Origin: Microthrixaceae bacterium
GTDB taxonomy: Bacteria > Actinomycetota > Acidimicrobiia > Acidimicrobiales > Microtrichaceae
Reading direction: 5' to 3'
NCBI GenBank assembly: GCA_023957995.1
Contig: JAMLGK010000002.1
Location: forward strand, 1-64,000
Length of the DNA stretch: 64,000 nucleotides
The translations under genes were made by a program, and so were the position numbers. Positions 46,222 through 55,398 of this stretch are shown one piece after another (the stretch's first letter is position 1; each line of letters opens with the position of its first letter). The notes beneath the pieces were generated by a model. It did no database searches. It worked only from the letters and a program-made list of their open reading frames with translations, and was not told the origin of the DNA.

Positions 46222-48900
46222 GCGGTCCCAGGACTGCGCCTGTCGCAACTCGTCGGTGGCGGCTCTGGCTGTGGAGACATCGCCCGGGTCGAGGCGGTCC
46301 AGCGCCGCGGTCATCTCCGCGATGGTGGCACCGATCGGAACGACCGCATCGCCGAGCACCTCGCGCAGGTACTCCCAGGAGCTCGCAAGGGCGGCCTTGC
46401 GGTGGCCGATGACATCGGCTGCCACCCCGGTGGCGAGCATCTCACCGTCGGGGTCGAACGGAAGTGCCAACGCATCGCAGGCCGCCAGCCGTAGCCCGTA
46501 GGTGTCGGCATCGACCATGCGGTAGCCCTCGGCCAGCTCGATCCGCGGGTCGTCGGGTACGTGGTCGTGTTCGTCGAGCGACCAGCAGCACACCCGTATC
46601 CCGGAGTTGGTCGACCTCGAGACCGCTTCGAGGAAGCCGGAGACGTCGCGCTCCTCGCGAGGTGCTCCCAGGATGCCCACGCGCAGCGCGGCCGGACCCA
46701 GACCCAAGCGGTGTTCCGCTTCGGTCCGATCGGTCCCCGCTGCCGGGTACAACTCCCCGAAGTGCCCGTGGGGGACCACGAAGTGTCTCGTGTCCGCGCT
46801 GAACGCGTAGCGCTCGCGCATGCGCCGCTGACCGTATGCGGAGTGGTGGATGACCGCGTCGGCGTGTCGGGCCCAGAGCTGGTAGATCGGTTCGTGGACA
46901 TCGGGTCGCTTGTCGTGTGGCGTCAGGTTGTGCGCGGTCCAGACCACCGGGATCCCACGTGCTGCCAGCTCACCGGCGATCTCGCGGTGGGCCTCGATGT
47001 CGTCGAGGGCCAGCCACTCCGGCCAGTGCAGATGGAACACGTCCGCGTCGTCGAGGTCGACCGAACCGGACCCGAGCGGTCCCAGCGGATTGGGCAGTGA
47101 GACGGCCAGCCGTTGGCGTTCCAGCGGGCCGTAGAGGCACTCGTCGTAGTGGTGCGAGTGCGCCGTTGAGACAACCCGAATGGCGGGGGTCACGCGGTAG
47201 CCGATCGAGAAGGTCCGTGACGTGGGTCTGTCGAGGTCGATCTGGTGGACCCGTGGTAGTTCTCCCCAGAAGGAACGCCACTCGTCGATCCCGTCGGTTT
47301 CGACGATGCTGAGCGCAGCGCCGGGTGAGGAGTCCAGCAGTTCCACCCGCAACGGGCGGTCGAGCGCCTCGGGCACGTTGACGACGATTCCATCGATCGG
47401 TGCGCTGCCCGGGCCGTCGCCCAGTTCGACCTCGATGGCTGCCTCGATGGAGCGACCGGAACAGCTGTAGGTGATCTGCGCAGCACCCCGAAGATGGTCG
47501 GGGTCGCGTTCGGGGTCGAGCTCACCCAACACATCGAGGCGGCTCCAGCGAGCGACGACACGGTCGTGGGCCCCATCCACCGTGTCGGGCACTCCCGACG
47601 GAGCGAAGGTGCGGTGCCGTGCCGCGACCGTCGGCACCCAACAGGCGATCTCGGAGTCGACCGGGACCTCGTACAGCCCGGGTCGGCGCGGGGCTGCGAT
47701 GTAGTCCGAGCGTGTCGCACCCACGAAGGGGATCAGCACCGCCTCCCCGTCGGGCGCGTGCGGATCGTGATCGGTCCAGAGCGAAGCGCGGGGACCGGAG
47801 ATCAATCTGATCAACCCGCGGTCGGGGCGGTTCAGAGGTCGATCCCCGGTAGGTGAGAACACGATCTCCCCGGTTGCGGAACGGATTCGGTGGGCGGACC
47901 AGGCGAGCTTCCCCAGCAGGTCCAGTGTCATCTGAAGTCGTCTGAAGGGACCTCGGTAGCCATAGGTGTTGCGGTTGCGGTGAGCGGTGGTGAGGCCACC
48001 GTCGATCCACCCGGACATCTCCTCGGTGGCCTGCTGGAGGCGCCGCACCCATTGGACCGGCGCTGCGGTCCACTCCGGGTGTTCGGAGCGACCGGCGAGC
48101 ACCAGCGCTGCCATCTCGATGGTGAGCGCGCACGCCAACGCACCGGTCGAGCGCCCCCACAGAACCGCAGCGCCGCGCGGTGTGCCGGTCTGTTCGAGCA
48201 GCGATGTGGCAGCCGCAACACCCCGGGGCCACAGATCGCCGAGCAGTGGGGCCAGTGGCTCGGTGAACAGCCACACATCGACGGTGTAGATGTCCACCCG
48301 GCCCACGCCGTTGGTCGAGTCGTCCAGTCTCAGGGAACCGTCGTGACCGAGCATGGACCTGGTTCGTGCGACGAGATCGTCGAGAAGGTCCTGGGGCGTA
48401 TCGATCCCGAGTGAACGCCGCGCTGTCTCACAGCGTGCCAACACCGCCGCGTAGTTGCGCGGCAGGTGTTCGTCGAGGATTTCGGCCCAGTCGGTCGAGT
48501 CGACCGCCACCTCGAGGTTGCGGAGCTGCGGCCGGGACCACCCGTCGACCAACGAGTTGTGGCCCAGCGGTCCGAACCGTGCGACCGACTCCGCCACCCG
48601 GTAGGAGAAGAACGAGTGCGTGCGGGTTCCGTCGATGCCCGACAGCACGGTCTCGATCGCTCCCGGCACGCTCGTGCCGCAGACATCGTCCACGCCGAGA
48701 TCGTGCAGGTGGGCCAGGGTGAAGGCCAGGTCCGCCGCGACGTCGGGCTCCACCGGGTGACCCGCGAAGAACCCCGGTACACGCCATTGCGGCAGGTGGC
48801 GCTGCACCAGTTCACCGAGTGTGTCCATCACGAGCGCCTCGAGTCCGTCGGCGGTGTGGGTCAGGGCGGACGCGAGGTCGGTGTCCCGGTGTTCGGTCAT
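46141..48900 (-). CDS. large bifunctional-looking protein with C-terminal glycosyltransferase (GT4-type) domain
   Basis: A 919-aa protein. Residues about 1-390 are all helical with repeated aromatic and Asp/His positions, suggesting an (alpha/alpha) toroid; about 390-595 are beta-rich (GIVVNVPEALDRPLRVELL), together like a polysaccharide-lyase/heparinase layout. Residues about 600-905 are a GT-B glycosyltransferase: DVFHLHWPEWLALDDIEAH, PVVWTAHNLTPHDKRPD, HADAVIHHSAYGQRRM, FVVPHGHFGELYP, LRVGILGAPREERDVSG. The donor motif E-x7-E near the end is not clear. ATG 48900 overlaps the stop of the DUF6807 gene by 4 bases. The first 600 residues have no family I recognise with certainty. Confidence 0.6.
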   Translation of the reverse strand: MTEHRDTDLASALTHTADGLEALVMDTLGELVQRHLPQWRVPGFFAGHPVEPDVAADLAFTLAHLHDLGVDDVCGTSVPGAIETVLSGIDGTRTHSFFSYRVAESVARFGPLGHNSLVDGWSRPQLRNLEVAVDSTDWAEILDEHLPRNYAAVLARCETARRSLGIDTPQDLLDDLVARTRSMLGHDGSLRLDDSTNGVGRVDIYTVDVWLFTEPLAPLLGDLWPRGVAAATSLLEQTGTPRGAAVLWGRSTGALACALTIEMAALVLAGRSEHPEWTAAPVQWVRRLQQATEEMSGWIDGGLTTAHRNRNTYGYRGPFRRLQMTLDLLGKLAWSAHRIRSATGEIVFSPTGDRPLNRPDRGLIRLISGPRASLWTDHDPHAPDGEAVLIPFVGATRSDYIAAPRRPGLYEVPVDSEIACWVPTVAARHRTFAPSGVPDTVDGAHDRVVARWSRLDVLGELDPERDPDHLRGAAQITYSCSGRSIEAAIEVELGDGPGSAPIDGIVVNVPEALDRPLRVELLDSSPGAALSIVETDGIDEWRSFWGELPRVHQIDLDRPTSRTFSIGYRVTPAIRVVSTAHSHHYDECLYGPLERQRLAVSLPNPLGPLGSGSVDLDDADVFHLHWPEWLALDDIEAHREIAGELAARGIPVVWTAHNLTPHDKRPDVHEPIYQLWARHADAVIHHSAYGQRRMRERYAFSADTRHFVVPHGHFGELYPAAGTDRTEAEHRLGLGPAALRVGILGAPREERDVSGFLEAVSRSTNSGIRVCCWSLDEHDHVPDDPRIELAEGYRMVDADTYGLRLAACDALALPFDPDGEMLATGVAADVIGHRKAALASSWEYLREVLGDAVVPIGATIAEMTAALDRLDPGDVSTARAATDELRQAQSWDRSAALTLEVLEFALAQESVESTEDVGQ

Positions 48901-49748
48901 CGTCGGGTCTCGCGGAGCCACTCCCGGTACAGGTCGTCCAGTTCGGTGTGGCTCCGGTGACCTTCGTATGTGATCACACGGTGCCGGAGCCTGAGGGTCT
49001 CTCCCGCCGCGAGTTCCATCGGGTCGTCCCAGAGGACTGCCGCATTCACGAAGTTGGACCAGCCGTCGTCGCCGTAGGTGTCGGCTCGGGTGCTGGCATA
49101 CCAGCAGTTCGGGAACCGTGGGTTGTCGGGGTGATCGAGGATCACCAGCCCGACCCGGCCCTCCGACGGCGGTAGGGGACCTTCCAGCGAGCACCACCTG
49201 CTCCGATCACCCAGTGCGCGCTGGCGCGACACTCCGTCGTCGAGTCGCAGTTCGGTGTGGTGCCAATCGGACCTACCCCGGAAGGTGAGCCCGCCGTATC
49301 CACCCCAGGTGGAAAACGGTGTGCGGTCCAACACCGTGTCGGTGTCGGCCGTGAGAGCGATGTCCCAGTCGAGGAGGTGCTGATCCTGCGATTCCCCGAA
49401 GCGCATCCGGAGCTCCTCGGAGACAGCGCGGGGTCCTGTTCCGGGCCCCTCGGGTCCGGGCCTCATCCATTCGATGCGGTTGCGGGCGAGCACCGAACCG
49501 TCGTCCCCGAGGTCGAGCTCGGGAGGGTCCTCCTGCACCAGCAGCCCGTACTCGTCGTACTCCTCCCAGAAGTTCTCGCCGTTGACGAACTTGATCGTGA
49601 ACCACAGCGCGTGGTGCCACCAGTGGTCCTCGGGCGCATCGACCGACAGCGGTTCGCCGCCCGGCGTGGTGACCGGGTGCACGAACGGGCGCGGAACATC
49701 CTCCCATTGGTAGTTCCAGGCGCCGATCGCCGTTCCGGCCTGCTGCAA
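48897..49748 (-). CDS. DUF6807 (PmoA-like) protein
   Basis: A 283-aa protein matching the DUF6807 pattern: PRPFVHPVTTPGGEPLSVDAP is split as FVHPVTTPGG, then PEDHWWHHALWF (His-rich), VNGENFWEEY, TFRGRSDWHH, and a C-terminal LRLRHRVITYEGH. DUF6807 genes usually sit beside sugar oxidoreductases and isomerases in carbohydrate catabolic clusters; their reaction is unknown. The TTG start at 49746-49748 is chosen because AGGGGGA precedes it and longer frames enter the YceI gene. The stop overlaps the glycosyltransferase ATG. Confidence 0.68.
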   Translation of the reverse strand: MQQAGTAIGAWNYQWEDVPRPFVHPVTTPGGEPLSVDAPEDHWWHHALWFTIKFVNGENFWEEYDEYGLLVQEDPPELDLGDDGSVLARNRIEWMRPGPEGPGTGPRAVSEELRMRFGESQDQHLLDWDIALTADTDTVLDRTPFSTWGGYGGLTFRGRSDWHHTELRLDDGVSRQRALGDRSRWCSLEGPLPPSEGRVGLVILDHPDNPRFPNCWYASTRADTYGDDGWSNFVNAAVLWDDPMELAAGETLRLRHRVITYEGHRSHTELDDLYREWLRETRR

Positions 49749-49788
49749 TGCCCGTCCCCCTGGTCGAACCCTGCGCTGGAACCCCGGT

Positions 49789-50604
49789 CTAGGGGGCCGC
49801 GCTGGTGGTGGTTTCGGTGGTCGCGGTGCTGCCGGAGCCGCCATCCGCGCCGTCCGCGGCGTTGCCCTCGGGAGTGAAGAGGAGCTGGAACTCCACAGTC
49901 GCCTCGTCGGAGACCGACAGCACCACTGGTGCGCTGGGTGCTTCGATACCGAAGTCGGTGAAGTCGATGTCGATCGAGCCGACCACGACCGCGGTGCCGT
50001 CGACGAGCTGCGCCTCCAGTTCGGCGGTGACCTGTTCGGTGACCCCGTGGATCGTCAACTCGCCCGGTGCCTCCACCGAGAGTGCCTCGCCGTCGGTGGC
50101 GCCTTCGGGAAGGTCCACCGGCTCTGTGAGCACGAAGGTGGCGGTCGGGAACTCGTCGGTCGCCAGCGCCTCCTGAACCTTGGTGTCGCGGCGCGGCTTG
50201 TCGGTCTCGAGACCGCTCAGGACGACCTCGATCTCAACCGATTGCAGGGTGTCGTCGGAGATCTCCATGGTCCCGCTCACCTCGCCGGTGCGTCCGACGG
50301 CCTCGGTGTTGCCGATCTGCGCCAGCTCCTCGGTCACCCGGAATCCTGCGAACGACCCGGTGGCCGTCTCGAAGTCGAAGTCGCCGGTCTCGCTGTCGAC
50401 CACCCAGACACCGTCTATGCCCTCGTTGGTCGGCTGGGTCGAGGACGGGTCCTCGGTGGTCGAGGTGAGTTGCTGGGTGGCGGTGTCGAGATCGACCTCC
50501 GGCGGTGCGTCGCTGCGGAGGAAGAAGAACCAGATCGCGCCCGCCAACGCCACCACCACGACCAGGACGGTGGCTACGAGGGGTCCCTTCTTGGAGTTGC
50601 TCAT
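49789..50604 (-). CDS. YceI-like lipocalin-type protein with membrane anchor
   Basis: A 271-aa protein with a basic start, an N-terminal transmembrane helix (about 8-29), a Thr/Ser/Pro linker, and a YceI-like beta-barrel domain at about 65-245: GVWVVDSETGDFDFETATGSF, EVVLSGLETDKPRRDTKVQEALATDEFPTATF is broken here at its core TDKPRRD and FPTATF, then APGELTIHGVTEQV. YceI proteins bind isoprenoid or other lipids in the periplasm or outer surface. The tail is G/T/S-rich low complexity. No adjoining quinone or isoprenoid gene. Confidence 0.8.
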   Translation of the reverse strand: MSNSKKGPLVATVLVVVVALAGAIWFFFLRSDAPPEVDLDTATQQLTSTTEDPSSTQPTNEGIDGVWVVDSETGDFDFETATGSFAGFRVTEELAQIGNTEAVGRTGEVSGTMEISDDTLQSVEIEVVLSGLETDKPRRDTKVQEALATDEFPTATFVLTEPVDLPEGATDGEALSVEAPGELTIHGVTEQVTAELEAQLVDGTAVVVGSIDIDFTDFGIEAPSAPVVLSVSDEATVEFQLLFTPEGNAADGADGGSGSTATTETTTSAAP

Positions 50605-50788
50605 GGCTCCAAGTGTGGCCGATGGACATCGAACTGCGCGGGAGGGGCAGGTCTACGCTCACCCCCGCTGAGGCTCAGCTCTGCTCAGGCTCAAGGCAGA
50701 GGGCTTGTGCACCGATGCTTCTGTAGCTGTTGCACCGGCCCTGGGCGCTCGTCGCGTCCGCGTGTCGGCGCGCGACCGAAGGGCACAG

Positions 50789-52273
50789 ATGGAGCACACG
50801 ATCACCGATCCCGACCCTGCATCGGAATTCCCGTTCGAGCCGGGTTCGGGGCAATGGTACGACCGGCCTGCCGACACCCTCACGGAGGTCCCCGACAGCA
50901 CGAGCGAATGGGAACAGCGCTACGACGAGGGGCTCGATCCGACGCCTCCGACACCTCCCGAGGTCGACGGGCCGGTGTCGACCGCGCCGACCGAGGTTCC
51001 CGGTGCGGGGGCACAGATCGATCCGGCGGCCCAACCGGATCTCGCCACCCGGCTGAGGCCTCCGAGCCTGCCCGAGGGGTTGGGCATCAACATCGCGGTC
51101 CTGGAGGACATCCTGTTGCGCCAGATCGTGGTGGACGTGCGCAACAACACCACTTCACTGGCTGCGAAACTGCACCTGTCGGCCAACCTGGTGGATGTCG
51201 TCGTCCAGGCCATGCGGGACCGGAACCTGGTGGAGTACCAGGGCATGGATGGCCGGGCCTACGTGGTCAGTCCTACCGAGGCCGGTCGCAACCATGCCCA
51301 GCAACGGTCGGGGGAATGCCGCTACATGGGCCCCGTGCCGGTACCGCTGGATCTGTACCACGAGGTCGTCCGCGCGCAGCATCCCACGCTGCACCTCGAC
51401 CGCGAGATCCTCTCCGCCGCGTTCTCCGACCTGGTCATCGCCCCGGACCTGCTCGACGAGCTGGGTCCGGCGATCCACAGCGACGGTGCGATGTTCCTCT
51501 ACGGGCCCCCGGGCACCGGCAAGTCGAGCGTGGCCGAGCGGATCGTTCGAGCCCACCACGACCACGTGCTCGTGCCCTACAGCCTCGAGGTGGAGGGCCA
51601 GATCGTCTCGGTCTACGACCCGACGTTGCACACCGCACTCAGCGAGCAGCCCGCAGGGCTGGATCCGAGGTGGGTGGCGTGTCTCCGCCCGGCGGTCATC
51701 ACCGGCGGTGAACTGCACACCGGCATGCTCGACCTCCAGTTCGAGGCCGATTCGGGTGTCTACCTGGCGCCCCTGCAGCTGAAGGCCAACAACGGAATTT
51801 TCGTCATCGACGACTTCGGACGCCAGAACGCCTCACCCGAGGAACTGCTGAACCGTTGGATAGTCCCTCTGGACCGTGGGATCGACTACCTGACGCTGAT
51901 GGGTCGCAAGTTCGAGGTGCCGTTCGACCTCAAGGTCGTGCTCTCGACCAACATGCAGCCGGCGAAACTCGGTGACGATGCCTTCTTCCGTCGTATCCAC
52001 TCGAAGGTGTTCGTGGGTGCGTGCAGTGATCCCGAGTTCGACGAGATACTGCGCCGGGTGACCGAGGCAAAGGGGATCGCGGTGGCACCCGGTGCGGCCG
52101 AACACCTCCGGTACTTCGCCCGCACCCAGGGCGACGGCGAACTGCGGGCATACCTGCCGGGCACGGTGTGCAAGCTGGCCGGTTCGATCTCGAGCTACCT
52201 GGGCGAGGAACCCGTGCTCACCCCCGAGATGATCGACCGCGTGATGTCGCTCTACTTCACCCGGGACTTCTGA
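50789..52273 (+). CDS. AAA-family ATPase with N-terminal winged-helix-like region
   Basis: A 494-aa protein. Residues 1-95 are Pro/Thr/Asp-rich and probably disordered; about 98-180 look like a winged-helix module (LEDILLRQIVVDVRNNTTSLA, LVEYQGMDGRAYVVSPTEAG). The AAA core follows: Walker A G239-PPGTGKS246, Walker B with IFVIDDFGR (Asp341-Asp342), sensor-type VVLSTNMQPA with arginine-finger FFRRI. The family is annotated only as 'ATPase' or 'predicted ATPase with chaperone activity'. Substrate remodelling is likely but its partner is not in view. ATG 50789 chosen; the frame opens at 50705. Confidence 0.72.
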   Translation: MEHTITDPDPASEFPFEPGSGQWYDRPADTLTEVPDSTSEWEQRYDEGLDPTPPTPPEVDGPVSTAPTEVPGAGAQIDPAAQPDLATRLRPPSLPEGLGINIAVLEDILLRQIVVDVRNNTTSLAAKLHLSANLVDVVVQAMRDRNLVEYQGMDGRAYVVSPTEAGRNHAQQRSGECRYMGPVPVPLDLYHEVVRAQHPTLHLDREILSAAFSDLVIAPDLLDELGPAIHSDGAMFLYGPPGTGKSSVAERIVRAHHDHVLVPYSLEVEGQIVSVYDPTLHTALSEQPAGLDPRWVACLRPAVITGGELHTGMLDLQFEADSGVYLAPLQLKANNGIFVIDDFGRQNASPEELLNRWIVPLDRGIDYLTLMGRKFEVPFDLKVVLSTNMQPAKLGDDAFFRRIHSKVFVGACSDPEFDEILRRVTEAKGIAVAPGAAEHLRYFARTQGDGELRAYLPGTVCKLAGSISSYLGEEPVLTPEMIDRVMSLYFTRDF

Positions 52274-52289
52274 GTGCAGGTCGGCCGGT

Positions 52290-53768
52290 TCAGGACTCCT
52301 GGTGGGACCGGAGGTCGAACAACAGCGAGTGCCAGAGGTGGACCGCCGCGAACGAGCGCCATGGTCGCCAACGCTGCGCCACCTCCCGCAGCTGTGACTC
52401 GGTGGGGCGCGGGCCACCGCTGAGCCGCGCATACGCCTCCTGCAGCGCAACATCGCCGGCGGGGAACGCGTCGGCCGCCCCGAGCCGCAGCGCCACGTAC
52501 TCGGTGGTCCAGCGACCGATCCCACGGATCGAGCGGAGGGCGTCCAGTGCCGAGCCGAGCGGGGATCCGGCATCGAGCGGATCCAGCGGGTCGATCACCT
52601 CGGGAAGTTCCACCCGCCCCTCGGCGAAGGCGGCGGACACCTCTGCCACCGTGGCCCGTCGTGCGCCGGTGAGTCCGATCCCGGAGAGATCGGCGGACGC
52701 CAACTCGGAGGGATCGGGGAACAGCCGGGTCAGGCCCATTTCGGACAATCCCGGAATCCTGCGTCCGTGGCTCTCGGAGATCCTGCTGGCGAACCGGGTC
52801 GCAGCGGCCACGGTGACCTGCTGTCCCAACACGGCCTGGACGACCACTTCGAAGGGGTCCCAGCAACCCGGCGGCCGCAGTCCGGGCGACCGAGCCACGG
52901 TGTGCGCCAGCAACGGGTCGGTCGTGAGTTGGGCCGAGGCCTCGCGCTGGTCCACATCCAGAGCGGCCAGAGCCCTGGCTCGGTGCACCACGTGGGTGAG
53001 GCCCTGCCAGTGCGGGAGGTGCGCACGCATCACCAGGGCCGACCCTGCCCCGTCGGTGTCGGCGATCTCGACCACAGCCGGGTCGCCGTCGACCAGCATC
53101 GTGCGCGCGTAGGGATGGCCGCGTTCGGCACCATCACCCACCACCTCCACCCCTTCGACGGCGCGGACACCGAACCAGCGTGACCTGGCGACCCAATCCA
53201 CCTCTCCGGTGTAGCCGAGTCGAAGCACCAGCCCTCCGTCGGCCGCCAGGCGGTCGCCTGCACGCCGCCGACCGCGCAGCACCACCGGCGGATCCCCGAA
53301 CGTGCTCACGCATGCCCGTTGGAACTGGCGCACGCTGCCGAACCCCGCAGCGAAGGCGACATCCCTGATCGGCACGTCGGTGTCGTCGAGCAGGCGTCTG
53401 GCGAAATGGACGCGACGCGAACGCGCCAGCGCATCGGGTGTGACGCCCAGCTGGTCGGTGAAGACCCGGCGCAGGTGCCGCTTGGACAGCCCGAGTTCGG
53501 CCGCGAGGAAGTCCTCGTCGTGGTCGTCCAACACCCCGGCGGTGATCATCCGGACCGCGCGGCAGACGAGTTCGGTGCCGATCGCGCCGACCGCCACCTC
53601 CTCGCGGTAGGGACGGCACCTGTGACATGCCCGGTAGCCGGCGGCCTCGGCAGCGGCTGCCAGCGGGAACACCGTCACGTTCTCGGGATGCGGACGGGCG
53701 GAGCACTCGGGCCTGCAGTAGATGCCGGTGGTGCGAACGGCCTGCACACCTGTCGTGGTCGGAGCCAT
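52290..53768 (-). CDS. alkA: AdaA-AlkA fusion: methylphosphotriester-sensing regulator and 3-methyladenine DNA glycosylase
   Basis: Base-excision and damage-sensing protein of 492 aa. N-terminus: Ada zinc site with C18-x3-C22 and C48-x2-C51 (IYCRPECSAR, CHRCRP), where one Cys accepts methyl from phosphotriesters; then an AraC helix-turn-helix (AAELGLSKRHLRRVFTDQLG); then the AlkA N-terminal region and HhH-GPD glycosylase, with RGIGRWTTEYVALRLGA and catalytic Asp439 in FPAGDVALQ. The Cys methyltransferase of E. coli Ada is absent. It is divergent from ogt, with a 120-base shared upstream region. With ATG 53768 about 20 residues of the usual Ada N-terminus are missing. Confidence 0.88.
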   Translation of the reverse strand: MAPTTTGVQAVRTTGIYCRPECSARPHPENVTVFPLAAAAEAAGYRACHRCRPYREEVAVGAIGTELVCRAVRMITAGVLDDHDEDFLAAELGLSKRHLRRVFTDQLGVTPDALARSRRVHFARRLLDDTDVPIRDVAFAAGFGSVRQFQRACVSTFGDPPVVLRGRRRAGDRLAADGGLVLRLGYTGEVDWVARSRWFGVRAVEGVEVVGDGAERGHPYARTMLVDGDPAVVEIADTDGAGSALVMRAHLPHWQGLTHVVHRARALAALDVDQREASAQLTTDPLLAHTVARSPGLRPPGCWDPFEVVVQAVLGQQVTVAAATRFASRISESHGRRIPGLSEMGLTRLFPDPSELASADLSGIGLTGARRATVAEVSAAFAEGRVELPEVIDPLDPLDAGSPLGSALDALRSIRGIGRWTTEYVALRLGAADAFPAGDVALQEAYARLSGGPRPTESQLREVAQRWRPWRSFAAVHLWHSLLFDLRSHQES

Positions 53769-53888
53769 GTGGATGATCCAAGCACTTCGCGCGGCCCGGC
53801 ATGCGACAAATCCGGACATCGGAGCCGAATGGGTCGTCGTGTCCTGATCCGACCGAGCAGATGTCACGGTGCTGAGGCAGAGTTGGGC

Positions 53889-54452
53889 ATGGCCAAACAA
53901 CAGCAACGCGAGAAACGATCGAGTTCCGAGCTGCCGCGCCACGAGGCCGACCCAGCGGCGGGCCCCGTCCACTGGAGCGTGATCGAGAGCCCCGTCGGTC
54001 CACTGCTGGCAGCGGAACAGGCCGGGTCGATCGTCCGGCTCAACTTCCTCGGCGATGCTGCACCGGATCCCGAGCCCCATTGGGTGGCCGACGACGCCGC
54101 TCTGGATGCACTCCGGGTGCAGCTCGGGGAGTACTTCGCAGGTGAGCGCACCGAGTTCGAGCTCGACGTCCGCACGGTCGGCACCGAGTTCCAGATGGCT
54201 GTCTGGGCAGCACTGCGTGAGATCCCCTTCGGCGAGACCGCCACCTACGGCGACATTGCGGAGGCGATCGGCAGGCCGAGGGCCGTGCGTGCCGTTGGCG
54301 GTGCCAACCATGCCAATCCCGTGTCGATCGTCGTTCCCTGCCATCGCGTGATCGGTGCGGACGGCAGCCTCACCGGTTTCGGCGGCGGTCTCGGCACCAA
54401 GGAGACCCTCTTGGGATTGGAGGCGAGGGCACTCGCCGCAGGCGCAGCCTGA
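53889..54452 (+). CDS. ogt: methylated-DNA--[protein]-cysteine S-methyltransferase
   Basis: Repairs O6-methylguanine by accepting the methyl group on a single-use cysteine. The 187-aa protein has IPFGETATYGDIAEAIGRP, VGGANHANPVSIVVPCHRVIG with acceptor Cys151, and LTGFGGGLGTKETLLGLE. Residues 1-25 are a charged, non-conserved leader. The ATG is preceded by GAGGCAGAG. It is divergent from the AdaA-AlkA gene, which likely senses methylation damage and may regulate both. Confidence 0.93.
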   Translation: MAKQQQREKRSSSELPRHEADPAAGPVHWSVIESPVGPLLAAEQAGSIVRLNFLGDAAPDPEPHWVADDAALDALRVQLGEYFAGERTEFELDVRTVGTEFQMAVWAALREIPFGETATYGDIAEAIGRPRAVRAVGGANHANPVSIVVPCHRVIGADGSLTGFGGGLGTKETLLGLEARALAAGAA

Positions 54453-54485
54453 CCGGCATCGACCCAGTAGGTAGCCTCCGGCGCT

Positions 54486-55349
54486 GTGCAACCCGCGCCC
54501 GACGACCCGACCGACGATCTCGTCGGCCCTGCCACCGATCCGCTGGACCCTCTGGCGAAGCGCTATCTGGAGCTGCTTCGTCGCTGCCTCACCCGGGAGG
54601 CGTTCCTCGACCAGGAGTGGTGGGACGTCAGACTCGACGACGTGCCCGACGGTCGCGAGTCGGTGGAGCCCATGCTGGCATCGCAGGGGTGGCGTCTGGT
54701 CCGCAGGGGTGAGCCCGGTGCCCGCGGCGAGGGACGGGACTGGCCACCCACCGCAGAAACCATGATCGGCACCTCGCGTCTCGACAACCTGACCGCGTGC
54801 TGTGTTGCGGCTCTGCAGCACCGGGTACCAGGAGACTTCGTCGAGACGGGGGTCTGGCGAGGTGGTGCGACGATCCTCATGCGCGGGGTGCTGGAGGCCT
54901 TCGGTGATTCGACCCGCAGTGTGTGGGTGGCCGATTCCTTCGAAGGCCTCCCGGAACCTGATCCGCAGCGGTATCCCGCCGACGAGGGCCTCGACTGGTC
55001 CGGCGTGAAGGTGTTGAAGGTGTCCGCGGACCAGGTCAGGGCGAACTTCGACCGCTACGGACTTCTGGACGACCGGGTGCGGTTCCTCGAGGGCTGGTTC
55101 TCCGACACGCTTCCGAGCGCTCCGGTGGAGAGCATCGCGGTCCTCCGCCTGGATGGTGACCTCTATGAATCCACGATGGACGCCCTCGTGTCACTGGAAC
55201 CGAAGGTCAGCCCCGGTGGCTTCGTCATAGTCGACGACTACGGGGGGTGGGAGCCGTGTCGGGCAGCGGTGAACGACTACCGGGCAGAACACGGAATCGT
55301 CGCACCGATCCACTCCGTCGACTGGACCGGCGCCTGGTGGCAGAAATAG
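54486..55349 (+). CDS. TylF/MycF-family SAM-dependent O-methyltransferase
   Basis: A 287-aa methyltransferase of the macrocin O-methyltransferase type: GDFVETGVWRGGATILMRG (SAM site), VWVADSFEGLPEPDP, LRLDGDLYESTMDAL and VIVDDYGGWEPC supply the metal-binding acidic residues. Family members methylate sugar hydroxyls of macrolides, but many homologues sit in cell-envelope glycan loci. No antibiotic genes are adjacent. GTG start, 33 bases after ogt. Confidence 0.87.
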   Translation: MQPAPDDPTDDLVGPATDPLDPLAKRYLELLRRCLTREAFLDQEWWDVRLDDVPDGRESVEPMLASQGWRLVRRGEPGARGEGRDWPPTAETMIGTSRLDNLTACCVAALQHRVPGDFVETGVWRGGATILMRGVLEAFGDSTRSVWVADSFEGLPEPDPQRYPADEGLDWSGVKVLKVSADQVRANFDRYGLLDDRVRFLEGWFSDTLPSAPVESIAVLRLDGDLYESTMDALVSLEPKVSPGGFVIVDDYGGWEPCRAAVNDYRAEHGIVAPIHSVDWTGAWWQK

Positions 55350-55398
55350 TCACTAGTTGTGTATTGACGCCAGTGCGGACCGTGTCGATGCTGTAGTC

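Noticed and set aside
46141..49197. 1018-aa version of the glycosyltransferase fusion
   Set aside because: The added residues are low-complexity and overlap the DUF6807 gene; ATG 48900 overlaps that gene's stop by 4 bases as expected in an operon.
52290..54821. 843-aa version of the AdaA-AlkA protein starting at 54821
   Set aside because: The extra N-terminal 350 residues are antisense to ogt and the TylF methyltransferase; ATG 53768 begins just before the Ada zinc site.
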